Shown piece after piece: positions 28,290 through 37,333 of a stretch of DNA of 64,000 nt (positions are counted from its first letter, which is position 1; each line of letters opens with the position of its first letter). The stretch comes from Staphylococcus sp. IVB6181. GTDB taxonomy: Bacteria; Bacillota; Bacilli; Staphylococcales; Staphylococcaceae. The DNA lies in contig NZ_CP095096.1 in assembly GCF_025561445.1 (NCBI RefSeq), positions 1,281,822 through 1,345,821 of the forward strand, written 5' to 3'. The notes beneath the pieces were generated by a model. The model was not told the DNA's origin. It made no database searches and saw only the letters and a program-made list of their open reading frames with translations. The position numbers were made by a program, and so were the translations under genes.

Positions 28290-29039
28290 ATGGAAAAAGT
28301 AATCCCAAGCGAAGACCTGCAAGTCATTGCACATCGCGGATTTTCAATCGATTATCCCGAAAATACATTATTAGCATATAAAGCAGCACTCAGTGCACAT
28401 ATAGATATGCTTGAAATCGATGTGCATTTAACTAAAGATCAGCAACTTGTTGTTATCCATGATGATAAAATAGATAGAACCTCTAATGGATCAGGCTATG
28501 TAAAAGATTATACGCTAGATGAATTAAAAAGCTATGATTTCGGTTCATGGAAAGACAGTACATTTGCGGGTGCACGTATTATGACATTCAAAGAAGTGGC
28601 ACAACTTGTAAAACCCTATAAAACAACACTATTAATTGAAATTAAAAAGCCGAGCAAATATCCTAATATCGAAGAATTACTGCTCAAAGAAATAGAAGAA
28701 AATCGTTTAGATGCGGATAAAACAATTATTCAATCGTTTGATGATAAAAGTATTCAAAAAATAGCACAGTTAACAAACAAATATAAATTAGGCGTGCTGC
28801 TAAGCAAAAAGAAATATCTATTTAGAATGCCGAACTTTAACAAATTGGCTAAGTTTTGTGATTATGCGAACCCGAATTTCGAATTGGTCAACAAAAAATT
28901 TGTTGAAAGAGCGCATATTCATAAATTAGAAGTAATGCCATATACAGTTAACGATATTAATGATATCCGAAAATTAATCATTGATGGGGTAGACGGTATT
29001 ATTACAGATGGGCCGAATTACTACTTTGATTTAGATTGA
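28290..29039 (+). CDS. Glycerophosphodiester phosphodiesterase, cytosolic type
   Basis: 249 residues from the ATG at 28290 (AAAGG 8 bases upstream; a GTG at 28281 is possible). No signal peptide. GDPD motifs are visible: IAHRGFSIDYPENT (His15, Arg16, Glu24), LEIDVHLTKDQQLVVIHDD (metal Glu/Asp and second His), LIEIKKP and the C-terminal GVDGIITDGP. It hydrolyses glycerophosphodiesters to glycerol 3-phosphate and an alcohol, recycling deacylated phospholipid or teichoic acid fragments. It lacks a terminator of its own; a new promoter begins at its stop codon. Confidence 0.9.
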   Translation: MEKVIPSEDLQVIAHRGFSIDYPENTLLAYKAALSAHIDMLEIDVHLTKDQQLVVIHDDKIDRTSNGSGYVKDYTLDELKSYDFGSWKDSTFAGARIMTFKEVAQLVKPYKTTLLIEIKKPSKYPNIEELLLKEIEENRLDADKTIIQSFDDKSIQKIAQLTNKYKLGVLLSKKKYLFRMPNFNKLAKFCDYANPNFELVNKKFVERAHIHKLEVMPYTVNDINDIRKLIIDGVDGIITDGPNYYFDLD

Positions 29040-29064
29040 AATGGAAACGACGCAACTGTATAAT
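29036..29064 (+). promoter_or_regulatory. Strong promoter overlapping the end of the phosphodiesterase gene
   Basis: TTGAAA (29036-29041), a 17-base spacer and TATAAT (29059-29064). The -35 overlaps the stop codon of the preceding gene. It would drive the small transcript that ends at 29339-29375. Confidence 0.7.
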
Positions 29065-29106
29065 TAAATTATCTAAAATGCAGAAGGGAAGGCAAGAGGG
29101 AACATC

Positions 29107-29160
29107 ATGACTGTCATCAGCAACAGGCTTTCCTCAATTATTTATGAAACTCAATTTTGA
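29107..29160 (+). CDS. Possible 17-residue leader peptide
   Basis: ATG at 29107 with AAGAGGG at 29094-29100 (6 bases spacing), the best ribosome binding site in this transcript. It encodes MTVISNRLSSIIYETQF and stops at 29158-29160. It overlaps, in another frame, the start of the 46-codon frame at 29144, so translational coupling is possible. No family recognised; it may simply be chance. Confidence 0.35.
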   Translation: MTVISNRLSSIIYETQF

Positions 29161-29284
29161 TATTCATCCAATAAAGCGTATCCGAGAAATCGACAAAAAA
29201 GAACTGATAAATTGGATTGTTGTGATTATTGGTGTTGCTATTTATAGAGTAGTCAAAAGAAAAAAAGCGCAAAAAACTAAATAA
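29144..29284 (+). CDS. Possible small membrane protein, 46 residues
   Basis: ATG at 29144, stop TAA at 29282-29284. The product begins MKLNFDIHPIKRIREIDKKE, then one hydrophobic helix (NWIVVIIGVAIYRVV) and ends in a lysine-rich tail (KRKKAQKTK). This layout, a short amphipathic or charged head, one membrane helix and basic tail, is plausible for a small membrane peptide. There is no Shine-Dalgarno before the ATG; an in-frame CTG at 29111 would use the upstream AAGAGGG and give 57 residues. It sits between its own promoter and terminator. No family recognised. Confidence 0.4.
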   Translation: MKLNFDIHPIKRIREIDKKELINWIVVIIGVAIYRVVKRKKAQKTK

Positions 29285-29338
29285 GATCAACCGGTTTGTA
29301 TGTACTGATGAAATTACAATAAAAATCGGATAAAGAAC

Positions 29339-29375
29339 AAGGGTGTTTGTGTGATTCAAACGCCCTTATTTTTTA
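29339..29375 (+). terminator. Terminator of the small transcription unit
   Basis: AAGGGTGTTTG (29339-29349) pairs with CAAACGCCCTT (29357-29367) (one G-T or mismatch), followed by ATTTTTTA. The T-run favours plus-strand termination; the minus-strand membrane protein gene ends inside it. Confidence 0.85.
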
Positions 29376-29830
29376 TCCGCTTGGAGAGGTTGTTTTTTAA
29401 AGTAATTATTGATGAGATTGTAAGCCCAAAGCAAGTACTTTGTAAATCCGTAGATGAATCCAAATAGTGCAAAAATGGCTTCACCATTATCAGTTGTGAT
29501 TGAAAGCAAAGCTAAAGTGCAAATGAATACATAAACGTTAATAACAACTACCACAAATGCAAATTCTTTAATAACATTTTCTACGTTATCATTCTTAAAA
29601 TACTGATAAGTCATGACGATGACAGATAGTACGAAAGAAATACCAAGTGATAGCGACAACGCAAATCCAACAATAGCCATAAATGAATCTATAATGACTT
29701 TTAGTATGGAGTGATCAAAATAACTTTTATTAAAATAGTCTCCCAAACTCGGCAATAATAAAAACCCTCCGGTGATATACAACGCAACAAGTATCATAAT
29801 AAATCTATTATTTTTCAGCCAATTCTTCAA
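29366..29830 (-). CDS. Hypothetical membrane protein, about four helices
   Basis: 154 residues. Four hydrophobic segments are visible: about 10-28 (FIMILVALYITGGFLLL), 45-75, 88-110 (FAFVVVVINVYVFICTLALL) and 117-140. The tail KKQPLQADKK is hydrophilic. No family recognised. It lies alone between the small transcript and rpsD, with a 200-base gap (29831-30033) that holds only the rpsD terminator. From memory this gene is not at this place in S. aureus, so it may be lineage-specific. The ribosome binding site (GGGAGAAAAT) is good. Confidence 0.65.
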   Translation of the reverse strand: MKNWLKNNRFIMILVALYITGGFLLLPSLGDYFNKSYFDHSILKVIIDSFMAIVGFALSLSLGISFVLSVIVMTYQYFKNDNVENVIKEFAFVVVVINVYVFICTLALLSITTDNGEAIFALFGFIYGFTKYLLWAYNLINNYFKKQPLQADKK

Positions 29831-29977
29831 TGATTATTTTCTCCCTTACCTTAATAGTTTTATTATGCCGTAATTACATCGATAAAACTAGATTTCACAC
29901 AACACAAAAACGGAATAAATGACACATGTTGAATGTTAGAAGGTTAGGGAGAAAGTTGTAGTAAAAAGGGGAGAAAA

Positions 29978-30018
29978 CAAAAAAATACTGCATCCTTGAA
30001 AACAAGGCATGCAGTATT
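29978..30018 (-). terminator. Terminator after rpsD
   Basis: AATACTGCAT-CCTTG (29984-29998) pairs with CAAGGCATGCAGTATT (30003-30018) with one bulged base. On the minus strand it is followed by TTTTTTG. Confidence 0.9.
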
Positions 30019-30033
30019 GAAATAATAGATTTA

Positions 30034-30639
30034 TTATTTACCTGAGTAGTACTCAACGATAAGTTGTTCGTTGATTTCAGCTGGTAATTCGCTGCGTTCT
30101 GGAACGCGTACGAATGTACCTGTTAATTTTTCTTCGTCGAATTCTAAGTATTCTGGTACGAAGTTGTTGATTTCTACAGATTCAGCAATGATATCTAGTT
30201 TTTGAGATTTTTCTCTAACTGAGATCACTTGACCTGGTTTTAAAGTGTATGATGGGATGTCTACGCGTCCGCCATCAACTTCGATGTGACCATGGTTTAC
30301 TAATTGACGTGCTTGACGACGTGTACGTGCTAAACCTAAAGCATATACAACAGCGTCTAAACGACGTGCTAATAAACGCATGAAGTTTTCACCGTGTACA
30401 CCAGATTGTTTACCAGCAATAAGGAATGTATTGTGGAATTGTCTTTCAGTTACGCCATATAAGTAACGTAATTTTTGTTTTTCACGTAATTGAATTGCAT
30501 ATTCTGATAATTTTTTTCTTTGGTTAGGACCATGTTGACCTGGTGCGTAAGGGCGTTTTTCTAATTCTTTACCAGTACCGCTTAATGAGATACCTAAACG
30601 ACGAGATTTTTTCCAGTTTGAACCTCTGAATCGAGCCAT
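30034..30639 (-). CDS. rpsD: 30S ribosomal protein S4
   Basis: 201 residues, with AAAGGAGGAG before the start. N-terminal [21 protein letters not shown] is diagnostic; the S4 RNA-binding domain ([31 protein letters not shown]) occupies about 90-155. S4 nucleates 16S rRNA assembly and represses its own synthesis in Firmicutes. As in B. subtilis, rpsD stands alone rather than in the alpha operon, behind a structured leader. The zinc-type N-terminal cysteines of some S4 forms are absent. Confidence 0.98.
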   Translation of the reverse strand: MARFRGSNWKKSRRLGISLSGTGKELEKRPYAPGQHGPNQRKKLSEYAIQLREKQKLRYLYGVTERQFHNTFLIAGKQSGVHGENFMRLLARRLDAVVYALGLARTRRQARQLVNHGHIEVDGGRVDIPSYTLKPGQVISVREKSQKLDIIAESVEINNFVPEYLEFDEEKLTGTFVRVPERSELPAEINEQLIVEYYSGK

Positions 30640-30690
30640 GTTAATACTCCTCCTTTTGTTTTTAATTGTTATGAAAAAACAAAAAAGAGT

Positions 30691-30795
30691 GTTGTATACT
30701 TATTAAGATATGTTATTTTATGTGTCCTCGCCTCATAGCTCCGGTTACACGGCACGTCCGCATCGGGAATAACATAGCGCCTAATAATATACAAC
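30691..30795 (-). promoter_or_regulatory. Structured rpsD leader, probable S4 autoregulatory RNA
   Basis: In the ~175-base untranslated leader, GTTGTATA (30691-30698) and TATACAAC (30788-30795) can close a long helix, with AATAA/TTATT-type extension. Inside, ATATGTTATT pairs with AATAACATA (30769-30777) and encloses a G+C-rich core (GCTCCGGTTACACGGC and neighbours). A T-rich stretch follows the distal arm on the minus strand, so premature termination is also possible. S4 is known to control rpsD through its leader in B. subtilis. Confidence 0.65.
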
Positions 30796-30824
30796 TGCTA
30801 CTTTCGTTAATTCACACAAAGAGT

Positions 30825-30852
30825 ATTCTACCATTCTGGCAGATAAAGTCAA
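30825..30852 (-). promoter_or_regulatory. rpsD promoter
   Basis: On the minus strand TTGACT, a 16-base spacer and TAGAAT preceded by TGG (extended -10). Confidence 0.8.
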
Positions 30853-30882
30853 GCTTTTATCTCTTTTTCTTCAAATAAATAA

Positions 30883-31356
30883 TTATTTCATTGTTTGTGC
30901 AATTTGTTTTTCTAATACTTTCATTAATTGAATCAAGCCATCTTCATCTTCTTGTGAGAAGCGCGACTTGACCGGTGCATCAATATCCAATAGTCCCATG
31001 ACTTTATTGTCTTGATGCAGCGGAATAACAATTTCAGATTGGCTGCGTGCATCGCATGCAATATGGCCAGGGAAAGCATGTACATCATCTACACGCTGAA
31101 CAATATCTTTTTGAGCTGAAGTACCGCATACGCCGCTGCCTAATTGGATAGGGGTACAAGCAGGACGGCCTTGGAAAGGACCCAAAATAAGCTGGCCGTC
31201 TTCCATAAGATAGAAACCAATCCAATTGATGTCAGATAAATTTTCATTTAATAAAGCAGATGTGTTGCTTAGTAAAGTAATCAAATAGCGTTCATCCGCA
31301 TTCAAGCCTTCTAATTGCTGAAGAATGGTGTTGTAATTTGTAGTATTGCTGCCCAT
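30883..31356 (-). CDS. Free methionine-(R)-sulfoxide reductase (GAF domain)
   Basis: 157 residues from the ATG at 31356, with GAGGTC upstream; a longer frame to 31422 starts in promoter-like sequence. The whole protein is one GAF domain of the fRMsr type. The characteristic region PFQGRPACTPIQLGSGVCG supplies two of the three family cysteines, and HIACDARSQSEIVIPL the third. It reduces free methionine-R-sulfoxide in the cytosol using thioredoxin, a repair step after oxidative stress. It is similar to B. subtilis YtsP, which also neighbours rpsD. Confidence 0.9.
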   Translation of the reverse strand: MGSNTTNYNTILQQLEGLNADERYLITLLSNTSALLNENLSDINWIGFYLMEDGQLILGPFQGRPACTPIQLGSGVCGTSAQKDIVQRVDDVHAFPGHIACDARSQSEIVIPLHQDNKVMGLLDIDAPVKSRFSQEDEDGLIQLMKVLEKQIAQTMK

Positions 31357-31529
31357 ATATAATTGACCTCTTTTCTCTCTTGCATTTTCCATATTATAAT
31401 ATGTTCTATTAAGAAACTTCAATTTAGAGTACTTTCATCAAAGTTTGTATAAAGAAACTTAATATTTTTATTTTAATGCGACCCAAAATTACGCTATAAT
31501 GAGAAGTGATTAAATAGGAGGAGAAAACA

Positions 31530-33233
31530 ATGGCATTGTATATCATTTTAGCAATTATAGTTATTGCACTTATAATTGTCGGTATCATGTTCTATCTCCG
31601 TTCTTCAAAACGTCAGGTGGTCGAAAAAACCGAAGAGCGCAAGATAGAGGTTGAGAAACTAACACTAGATGATCGTCTGAAAGCGTTGGACGATTTAACC
31701 CTGCAGGGTGAAACACAACAAGAATATGACCGCTTAAAGCGCGAATCATTAAAGAATACTAATGATAATTTAAGTCCGGTTGAAGAGAAAATTCATAATG
31801 CTGACGAATATTTCGATAAATTCAAATTTACTGCTGCTCAAACTGAATTAGATGATGCGAACGCATTATTAGATCGTTATGAAGAACGTCATGCACAACT
31901 AGGTGAAGAAGTTGAGGATATCTTGGCGCTTCATAAAGAAAGCGATCGCTTGTTTGAAGACAGCAAAGTTTCATATCGTGAAATGAAGCGTGATGTGCTG
32001 GCTAACCGACACCAATTCGGCGAAGCAGCTGCACCGCTTGAAAAAGAAATTGAATCATTCGAACCTGAGCTTGTTAAGTACACAGAACTAAGAGAAGAGG
32101 GGAACTACAAACAAGCGCATGAGCATATCAAAACGCTCAACGAAGATATCAATTATCTGCAAAAAGATATGAAAGAAATCCCTGAATTGATTCGTGAAGC
32201 ACAAAAAGAACTTCCAGGGCAATTCCAAGATTTGAAATACGGCTGCCGCGACTTGAAAGTCGAAGGGTACGACTTAGATCATGTTAAAGTCGACAGCAAT
32301 CTTCAATCTATGAAAACAGAATTAAGCTTCGTTGAACCGATGATCAGCCGTTTGGAATTAGAAGAAGCGAACGATAAGCTCATCGCTATCAATGATCAGT
32401 TGGATGAAATGTATGATTTAATCGAGCATGAAGTAAAATCTAAAAACAAAGTGGATGAAACAAAAGAAGTCATTACTAATGATTTATTCCGTGCGAAAGA
32501 TACCAATTATACATTACAAACAGAAATCGAATATGTACGTGAAAATTACTACATCAATGAAACAGATGTTCAAAATGTACGTCAATTCGAAAATGAAATT
32601 CAAAACTTGATTTCAGTTTACGATGAAATTTTAAGAGAAATGGCAAAATCTGCTGTACGCTACAGCGAAGTACAAGATAATCTTGCGTATATTGAAGAAC
32701 ATGTCAAAGTAATTAATGATAAACAAGAAAAATTACAAAACCACTTAATTCAATTACGTGAAGATGAAGCGGAAGCTGAAGATAATCTTCTACGTGTTCA
32801 AAGCAAAAAAGAAGAGATTTATCGTAAGTTATTAGCTTCTAACTTAACAAGCGTACCTGAACGTTTCATTATCATGAAGAATGAAATTGATCATGAAGTA
32901 CGTGAAATCAATGCACAGTTTGATCAACGTCCGATTAATGTCAAACATCTTAAAGATAAAGTGACAAAAGTCGTACTTCACATGAACAACTTTGAAAATG
33001 AAGCGATGGACGTTTTAGTGAATGCAGTGCTTGCTGAAAAACTTATCCAATACGGCAACCGTTACCGTAAAGACGACAGCAGCATTGATAAGAGTTTGAA
33101 TGAAGCAGAACGCTTATTCAAGAACAACCGCTACAAACGTGCGATTGAAATTGCAGAGCAAGCTTTAGATTCAGTCGATCCTGGCATTTCTCAACGCATT
33201 GAAGATGAAGTTGTATCTCAAAGCAAAATATAA
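31530..33233 (+). CDS. ezrA: Septation ring formation regulator EzrA
   Basis: 567 residues; AGGAGGAG before the ATG. One N-terminal membrane segment (residues 3-23) precedes a cytosolic domain that is almost entirely coiled coil, rich in Glu, Lys and Leu, as in EzrA's spectrin-like repeats. EzrA links FtsZ to the membrane and wall synthesis proteins and limits stray Z-ring formation. Length is close to S. aureus EzrA (564). It is monocistronic with a terminator; gene neighbours (desulfurase, thiI) are the usual ones. Confidence 0.96.
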   Translation: MALYIILAIIVIALIIVGIMFYLRSSKRQVVEKTEERKIEVEKLTLDDRLKALDDLTLQGETQQEYDRLKRESLKNTNDNLSPVEEKIHNADEYFDKFKFTAAQTELDDANALLDRYEERHAQLGEEVEDILALHKESDRLFEDSKVSYREMKRDVLANRHQFGEAAAPLEKEIESFEPELVKYTELREEGNYKQAHEHIKTLNEDINYLQKDMKEIPELIREAQKELPGQFQDLKYGCRDLKVEGYDLDHVKVDSNLQSMKTELSFVEPMISRLELEEANDKLIAINDQLDEMYDLIEHEVKSKNKVDETKEVITNDLFRAKDTNYTLQTEIEYVRENYYINETDVQNVRQFENEIQNLISVYDEILREMAKSAVRYSEVQDNLAYIEEHVKVINDKQEKLQNHLIQLREDEAEAEDNLLRVQSKKEEIYRKLLASNLTSVPERFIIMKNEIDHEVREINAQFDQRPINVKHLKDKVTKVVLHMNNFENEAMDVLVNAVLAEKLIQYGNRYRKDDSSIDKSLNEAERLFKNNRYKRAIEIAEQALDSVDPGISQRIEDEVVSQSKI

Positions 33234-33244
33234 GTGTTATACAA

Positions 33245-33278
33245 AAGACAAGGACATTCGTTGTTCTTGTCTTTTTTT
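33245..33278 (+). terminator. Terminator after ezrA
   Basis: AAGACAAG (33245-33252) pairs with CTTGTCTT (33266-33273), followed by TTTTT. Confidence 0.85.
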
Positions 33279-33283
33279 GCGTA

Positions 33284-33311
33284 TTGAGAATTTAGTCAGA
33301 TGTGGTAAAAT
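33284..33311 (+). promoter_or_regulatory. Promoter of the desulfurase-thiI operon
   Basis: TTGAGA (33284-33289), a 16-base spacer and TAAAAT (33306-33311) with TGG directly before it (extended -10). Confidence 0.6.
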
Positions 33312-33371
33312 ATTAAAATTGGAAGAAAAGACTCAAAAAGAGAGAATCAAATAAGTGGAAGTGACATAAAA

Positions 33372-34511
33372 GTGATTTATTTAGATAATGCGGCGACAAC
33401 TCGACCAGCACAAGATGTACTGGATACTTATGTCAAAGTGAATCAGAATTTATATTTTAATCCGAATAGTCCGCACCAAGCCGGCTTGCAAGCAGAGCAA
33501 TTGTTAAATCAAGCCAAAGCACAGATTAATCAAATACTGAATCTTGAAGACAGATACGATATTATTTTTACAAGCGGCGCTACGGAATCTAATAATATGG
33601 CGTTAAAAGGTGCAGCGTACAACCGTAAACCGTATGCTGATGAAATCATTGTTTCAGTGCTTGAACATCCATCTGTATTAGAGGTGATGCGTCATTTGGA
33701 AACAGAAGGTTTTAAACTGCGTTATGTGAATGTGACGAAGGAAGGCAAAATCGACCTTGAGCATTTTGAAAGTTTAATGAATTCGAACGTAGGATTAGTT
33801 ACGTGTATGCACGTGAATAATATTACGGGACAAATTCAACCGATTGAAGAAATGGCTGAAATATTAGAAGCATATCCTAAAGCGCATTTTCATGTTGATG
33901 CTGTGCAAGCCATCGGTAAAATACCTTTAACATTCAAAGGTATCGATAGCATGAGTTTCAGCGGGCATAAATTTAACGGTTTAAAAGGCCAAGGTTTATT
34001 GCTCGTGCATAATATTCATAATTTAGAGCCTGTGATCCATGGCGGAGGCCAAGAATATGGGTTGAGAAGCGGTACAGTTAATTTACCGATAGATATTGCG
34101 ATTGTTAAAGCTTTAAAACATGCGGTACATCAACAAGATGATTTACACCAGCGTTTAACAGAATGGAATCAGCAATTGCGCCGATTTTTCAATGATTATC
34201 CAGGTGTGAAAGTGAATTCTCCGGATACCAGTGCACCTCATATTTTAAATGTAGGTTTTGACAGTTTAAAAGGGGAAGTATTAGTCAATGCCTTTTCTAA
34301 GCAAGATGTTATGTTATCTACTACAAGTGCATGTTCATCAAAGCGCGGACATTTGAATGAAGTCTTGCTGTCTATGGGTATCAGCGAATCAAGAATAGAA
34401 GGCAGTATTCGTATATCAATGGGTGCTGTGACGACAGAAGAAGATATCAAAGGATTTAAAGCAGCTTTTAAAGCAGTATATGAAGAAATGAAGGAGTTGT
34501 TGAAGAAATGA
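33372..34511 (+). CDS. Cysteine desulfurase (NifS/IscS type)
   Basis: 379 residues from a GTG at 33372. PLP enzyme that takes sulfur from cysteine as a persulfide. Motifs are [11 protein letters not shown] at the N-terminus, [19 protein letters not shown], the PLP lysine in [12 protein letters not shown] (near Lys200) and the active Cys in [10 protein letters not shown] (near 321). It overlaps thiI by 4 bases (ATGA), so translation is coupled and the desulfurase most likely feeds ThiI, as B. subtilis NifZ does. Fe-S assembly is normally served by SufS elsewhere. Confidence 0.92.
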   Translation: MIYLDNAATTRPAQDVLDTYVKVNQNLYFNPNSPHQAGLQAEQLLNQAKAQINQILNLEDRYDIIFTSGATESNNMALKGAAYNRKPYADEIIVSVLEHPSVLEVMRHLETEGFKLRYVNVTKEGKIDLEHFESLMNSNVGLVTCMHVNNITGQIQPIEEMAEILEAYPKAHFHVDAVQAIGKIPLTFKGIDSMSFSGHKFNGLKGQGLLLVHNIHNLEPVIHGGGQEYGLRSGTVNLPIDIAIVKALKHAVHQQDDLHQRLTEWNQQLRRFFNDYPGVKVNSPDTSAPHILNVGFDSLKGEVLVNAFSKQDVMLSTTSACSSKRGHLNEVLLSMGISESRIEGSIRISMGAVTTEEDIKGFKAAFKAVYEEMKELLKK

Positions 34512-35731
34512 TCTATGATCATATTTTAGTGCGTTACGGCGAATTGACGCTTAAAGGAGCCAACCGTAAAATGTTTGTGAACAAACTTCGTTCTAATGTG
34601 AAACAAGCGTTAATGCCGCTTCAAGGCTATCACGTTAAAGCGAACAGAGACAGAATGTATATAGAAGTTACGCCGGAAGCGGATATCGAAGAAATTATGC
34701 AGCGTATCAGCAAAGTCTTCGGTGTAAAATCTATCAGTCCTGTTATGAAATTAGACAAAGACTTAGAACATGCAAAAGCGCAAGCAAGCGAATTTGCAAA
34801 AGCTTATGATGAAGGCGATTCATTTAAAATCGATGTGAAACGTTCTGATAAACAGTATCCATATGATACTTACCAATTACAGCGTATTTTAGGTGGTGCT
34901 GTTTTAGAAAGCAACCCGCAAGTCCACGTTAATGTGAGACAGCCTGACCATGTCATCAAAACAGAAGTTCGCTTAGATGCCATTTATATCTATGACCGTG
35001 TGATAGACGGTGCAGGCGGGTTACCAGTAGGTACTGGCGGCAAAACATTATTGATGCTTTCAGGCGGTATTGATTCGCCTGTAGCCGGCATGGAAATCAT
35101 GCGCCGCGGTGTGACAGTCGAAGCGATTCATTTCCATAGTCCGCCGTTCACAAGTGAAAAAGCGAAAGAAAAAGTGATTGAATTAACACGAATTTTAGCT
35201 GAACATGTCGGACCGATTAAATTGCATATCGTGCCGTTTACAGAAGTACAAAAACAAATCAATAAAGTAGTACATGAACGCTATACAATGACATCTACAC
35301 GACGCATGATGATGCGTATCGCAGATAAAGTCGTGCATGATATCGGTGCAGATGCCATCGTAAACGGTGAAAACTTAGGACAAGTCGCGAGCCAAACACT
35401 TAAGAGTATGTATGCGATAAACCATGTGACTTCAACACCTGTCTTACGCCCGTTATTAACATTAGACAAAGAAGAAATCGTTATTAAAGCAAAGGAATAT
35501 GGTACTTTCGAAACATCTATTCAGCCATTTGAAGATTGTTGTACTATCTTTACACCGAAGAATCCTGTCACAGAACCTAACTTTGAAAAAGTAGAAAAAT
35601 ACGAAAGTGTTTATGATTTCAGCGACATGATCGATCGTGCTGTTGAAGGTATTGAAACTATCGAAGTAACAAAAAATTATCAAAGTCAAAAAGATAAAGC
35701 GACTGAAGCATTAATGGAAGATTTATTCTAA
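34508..35731 (+). CDS. thiI: tRNA 4-thiouridine sulfurtransferase
   Basis: 407 residues. An N-terminal ferredoxin-like domain and THUMP domain (to about 165) bind tRNA; the PP-loop [11 protein letters not shown] (near 184-194) activates uridine 8 with ATP. There is no C-terminal rhodanese domain, as usual in Firmicutes, so sulfur must come from the desulfurase encoded upstream and coupled to it. The product s4U8 protects tRNA and senses near-UV; a thiamine role is also known in some species. Confidence 0.95.
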   Translation: MIYDHILVRYGELTLKGANRKMFVNKLRSNVKQALMPLQGYHVKANRDRMYIEVTPEADIEEIMQRISKVFGVKSISPVMKLDKDLEHAKAQASEFAKAYDEGDSFKIDVKRSDKQYPYDTYQLQRILGGAVLESNPQVHVNVRQPDHVIKTEVRLDAIYIYDRVIDGAGGLPVGTGGKTLLMLSGGIDSPVAGMEIMRRGVTVEAIHFHSPPFTSEKAKEKVIELTRILAEHVGPIKLHIVPFTEVQKQINKVVHERYTMTSTRRMMMRIADKVVHDIGADAIVNGENLGQVASQTLKSMYAINHVTSTPVLRPLLTLDKEEIVIKAKEYGTFETSIQPFEDCCTIFTPKNPVTEPNFEKVEKYESVYDFSDMIDRAVEGIETIEVTKNYQSQKDKATEALMEDLF

Positions 35732-35756
35732 TAGCATAAGAAAAGGGGACAACATC

Positions 35757-36518
35757 GTGGAATGGGATCTGACACTTATTATTATCATCATTGTATTCGG
35801 CTTTTTAGCTGCTTTTATTGATTCTGTAGTAGGGGGCGGCGGCCTGATTTCAACACCTGCTTTATTAGCAATCGGATTACCGCCCGCAACAGCTTTAGGC
35901 ACAAACAAACTTGCAAGTTCATTCGGTTCTTTAACGAGCGCTGTTAAGTTTGTACGCTCAGGCAAAGTAGATTTGAAAATAGTCGGCAAACTCTTTCCGT
36001 TTATTTTCATCGCTTCTGTCGGCGGTGCAAGTTTAGCATCATTTCTGCCGGCAGCTGTATTAAAACCATTAGTAATTGTGATTTTATCTATAGTAATGAT
36101 TTATACGCTGATCAGAAAAGATTGGGGCAGCATCCGTACGTACAAAAAACTTTCGAAAGGCAAATCTGTTATCTTTGTTGCAGTATTGTTGCTCATCGGT
36201 TTTTATGATGGTTTTTTAGGCGGCGGTACAGGCTCTTTCTTCTTGTTCGCATTATTGATTGTAGGGTTTGATTTTTTAAGTGCGGCAGGCAATGCGAAAG
36301 TGTTAAACTTTGCGTCTAATATCGGTGCATTGATTTTGTTTATGATTTTAGGCAAAGTCGATTACGGCATTGGATTGATTATGGCTGCAAGTATGGTTGC
36401 TGGTTCATATGCAGGGGCACAATTTGCACTTAAGCAAGGTGTCGGCTATGTCCGAGTATTGTTTGTGGTCGTTACAAGCGCGTTGATTATCAAGAATATC
36501 TATGATTATCTGCAATAA
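35757..36518 (+). CDS. TSUP family (TauE/SafE) membrane permease
   Basis: 253 residues from a GTG at 35757 with AAAAGGGG upstream. About eight hydrophobic segments are visible. The family signature appears in two halves, DSVVGGGGLISTPALLAIG near the N-terminus and DGFLGGGTGSFFLFALLIVG in the middle. TSUP permeases export or import sulfite, sulfoacetate or similar anions. Position 25 bases after thiI suggests co-transcription with the sulfur-transfer pair, but the substrate is not predictable. Confidence 0.88.
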   Translation: MEWDLTLIIIIIVFGFLAAFIDSVVGGGGLISTPALLAIGLPPATALGTNKLASSFGSLTSAVKFVRSGKVDLKIVGKLFPFIFIASVGGASLASFLPAAVLKPLVIVILSIVMIYTLIRKDWGSIRTYKKLSKGKSVIFVAVLLLIGFYDGFLGGGTGSFFLFALLIVGFDFLSAAGNAKVLNFASNIGALILFMILGKVDYGIGLIMAASMVAGSYAGAQFALKQGVGYVRVLFVVVTSALIIKNIYDYLQ

Positions 36519-36532
36519 TGGATAATGTGTTG

Positions 36533-36566
36533 AATAAGCTGCGATGAAAATCGCGGCTTATTTGTA
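36533..36566 (+). terminator. Probable terminator after the TSUP permease gene
   Basis: AATAAGCTGCGAT (36533-36545) pairs with ATCGCGGCTTATT (36550-36562) with one mismatch; the T-run is short. Confidence 0.75.
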
Positions 36567-36645
36567 ATTTATGGATAAATATTACATTTCTATGTGAGTT
36601 CTATCAAAATTGAGTTAAAAAAATAATGTATCTTAAGGATTATCA

Positions 36646-36675
36646 TTGGAGTTGAAGTGTTGATATCGGTATAAT
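36646..36675 (+). promoter_or_regulatory. tpx promoter
   Basis: TTGGAG (36646-36651), an 18-base spacer and TATAAT (36670-36675). The upstream region (36567-36645) is AT-rich; no convincing PerR or Fur box was found. Confidence 0.6.
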
Positions 36676-36722
36676 GGGGTAGAGATAAATAGTAACAGAA
36701 TCTTAGGAGGTTGTTTATTTAT

Positions 36723-37223
36723 ATGGTACAAATTACATTTGGCGGAGATCCCGTAACATTAGTAGGTAATGCAGTAGAAGAAGGGCAAACAGCACCAGAT
36801 TTTACAGTTGTAAATAATGATTTAGAAGAAGTAACACTTGCTGACTATGACGGCAAGAAAAAATTAATCAGTGCAGTACCTTCAATTGATACAGGTGTTT
36901 GTGATAAACAAACTCGTAAATTCAACGAAGAAGCTGCTTCAGAAGAAAATGGCGTAGTATTGACTATTTCTCAAGACTTGCCATTCGCTCAAAAAAGATG
37001 GTGCGCAGCAAGCGGTTTAGATAACGTTATCTTACTAAGCGACTATCAAAAACATTCATTCGGTAAAAACTACGGTGTGTTAATGGATGGTTTACAATTA
37101 TTAGCACGTTCAGTATTTGTTTTAGATAAAAACAACAAAGTAGTTTATACAGAAATTGTGAATGAAGGCACTGATTTCCCTGACTTCGAATCTGCATTAA
37201 AAGCATATAGAGAATTAGACTAA
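36723..37223 (+). CDS. tpx: Thiol peroxidase Tpx
   Basis: 166 residues. The ATG at 36723 gives the usual N-terminus (MVQITFGG); a TTG at 36711 would directly abut the TAGGAGG at 36704-36710. It is a 2-Cys atypical peroxiredoxin: peroxidatic Cys60 in [12 protein letters not shown] and resolving Cys94 in KRWCAASG. It reduces hydrogen and alkyl peroxides with thioredoxin in the cytosol. Length equals the family norm. It is monocistronic, with its own promoter and terminator. Confidence 0.97.
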   Translation: MVQITFGGDPVTLVGNAVEEGQTAPDFTVVNNDLEEVTLADYDGKKKLISAVPSIDTGVCDKQTRKFNEEAASEENGVVLTISQDLPFAQKRWCAASGLDNVILLSDYQKHSFGKNYGVLMDGLQLLARSVFVLDKNNKVVYTEIVNEGTDFPDFESALKAYRELD

Positions 37224-37263
37224 TCAATGCGTTTAAAGTTATTTTTAAATTAATATAAAGACC

Positions 37264-37318
37264 AGACTGCTCATAATTAGTGTAAGAAAGTGAATCATTG
37301 ATTATGAGCAGTCTTTTT
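37264..37318 (+). terminator. Terminator after tpx
   Basis: AGACTGCTCATAAT (37264-37277) and ATTATGAGCAGTCT (37301-37314) form a perfect 14-bp stem followed by TTTTT. The next gene's ribosome binding site follows at once. Confidence 0.92.
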
Positions 37319-37333
37319 AGGAAGGATTTTAAT

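Noticed and set aside
36567..36722. PerR box upstream of tpx
   Set aside because: AT-rich stretches resemble half-sites but none matches TTATAATNATTATAA acceptably.
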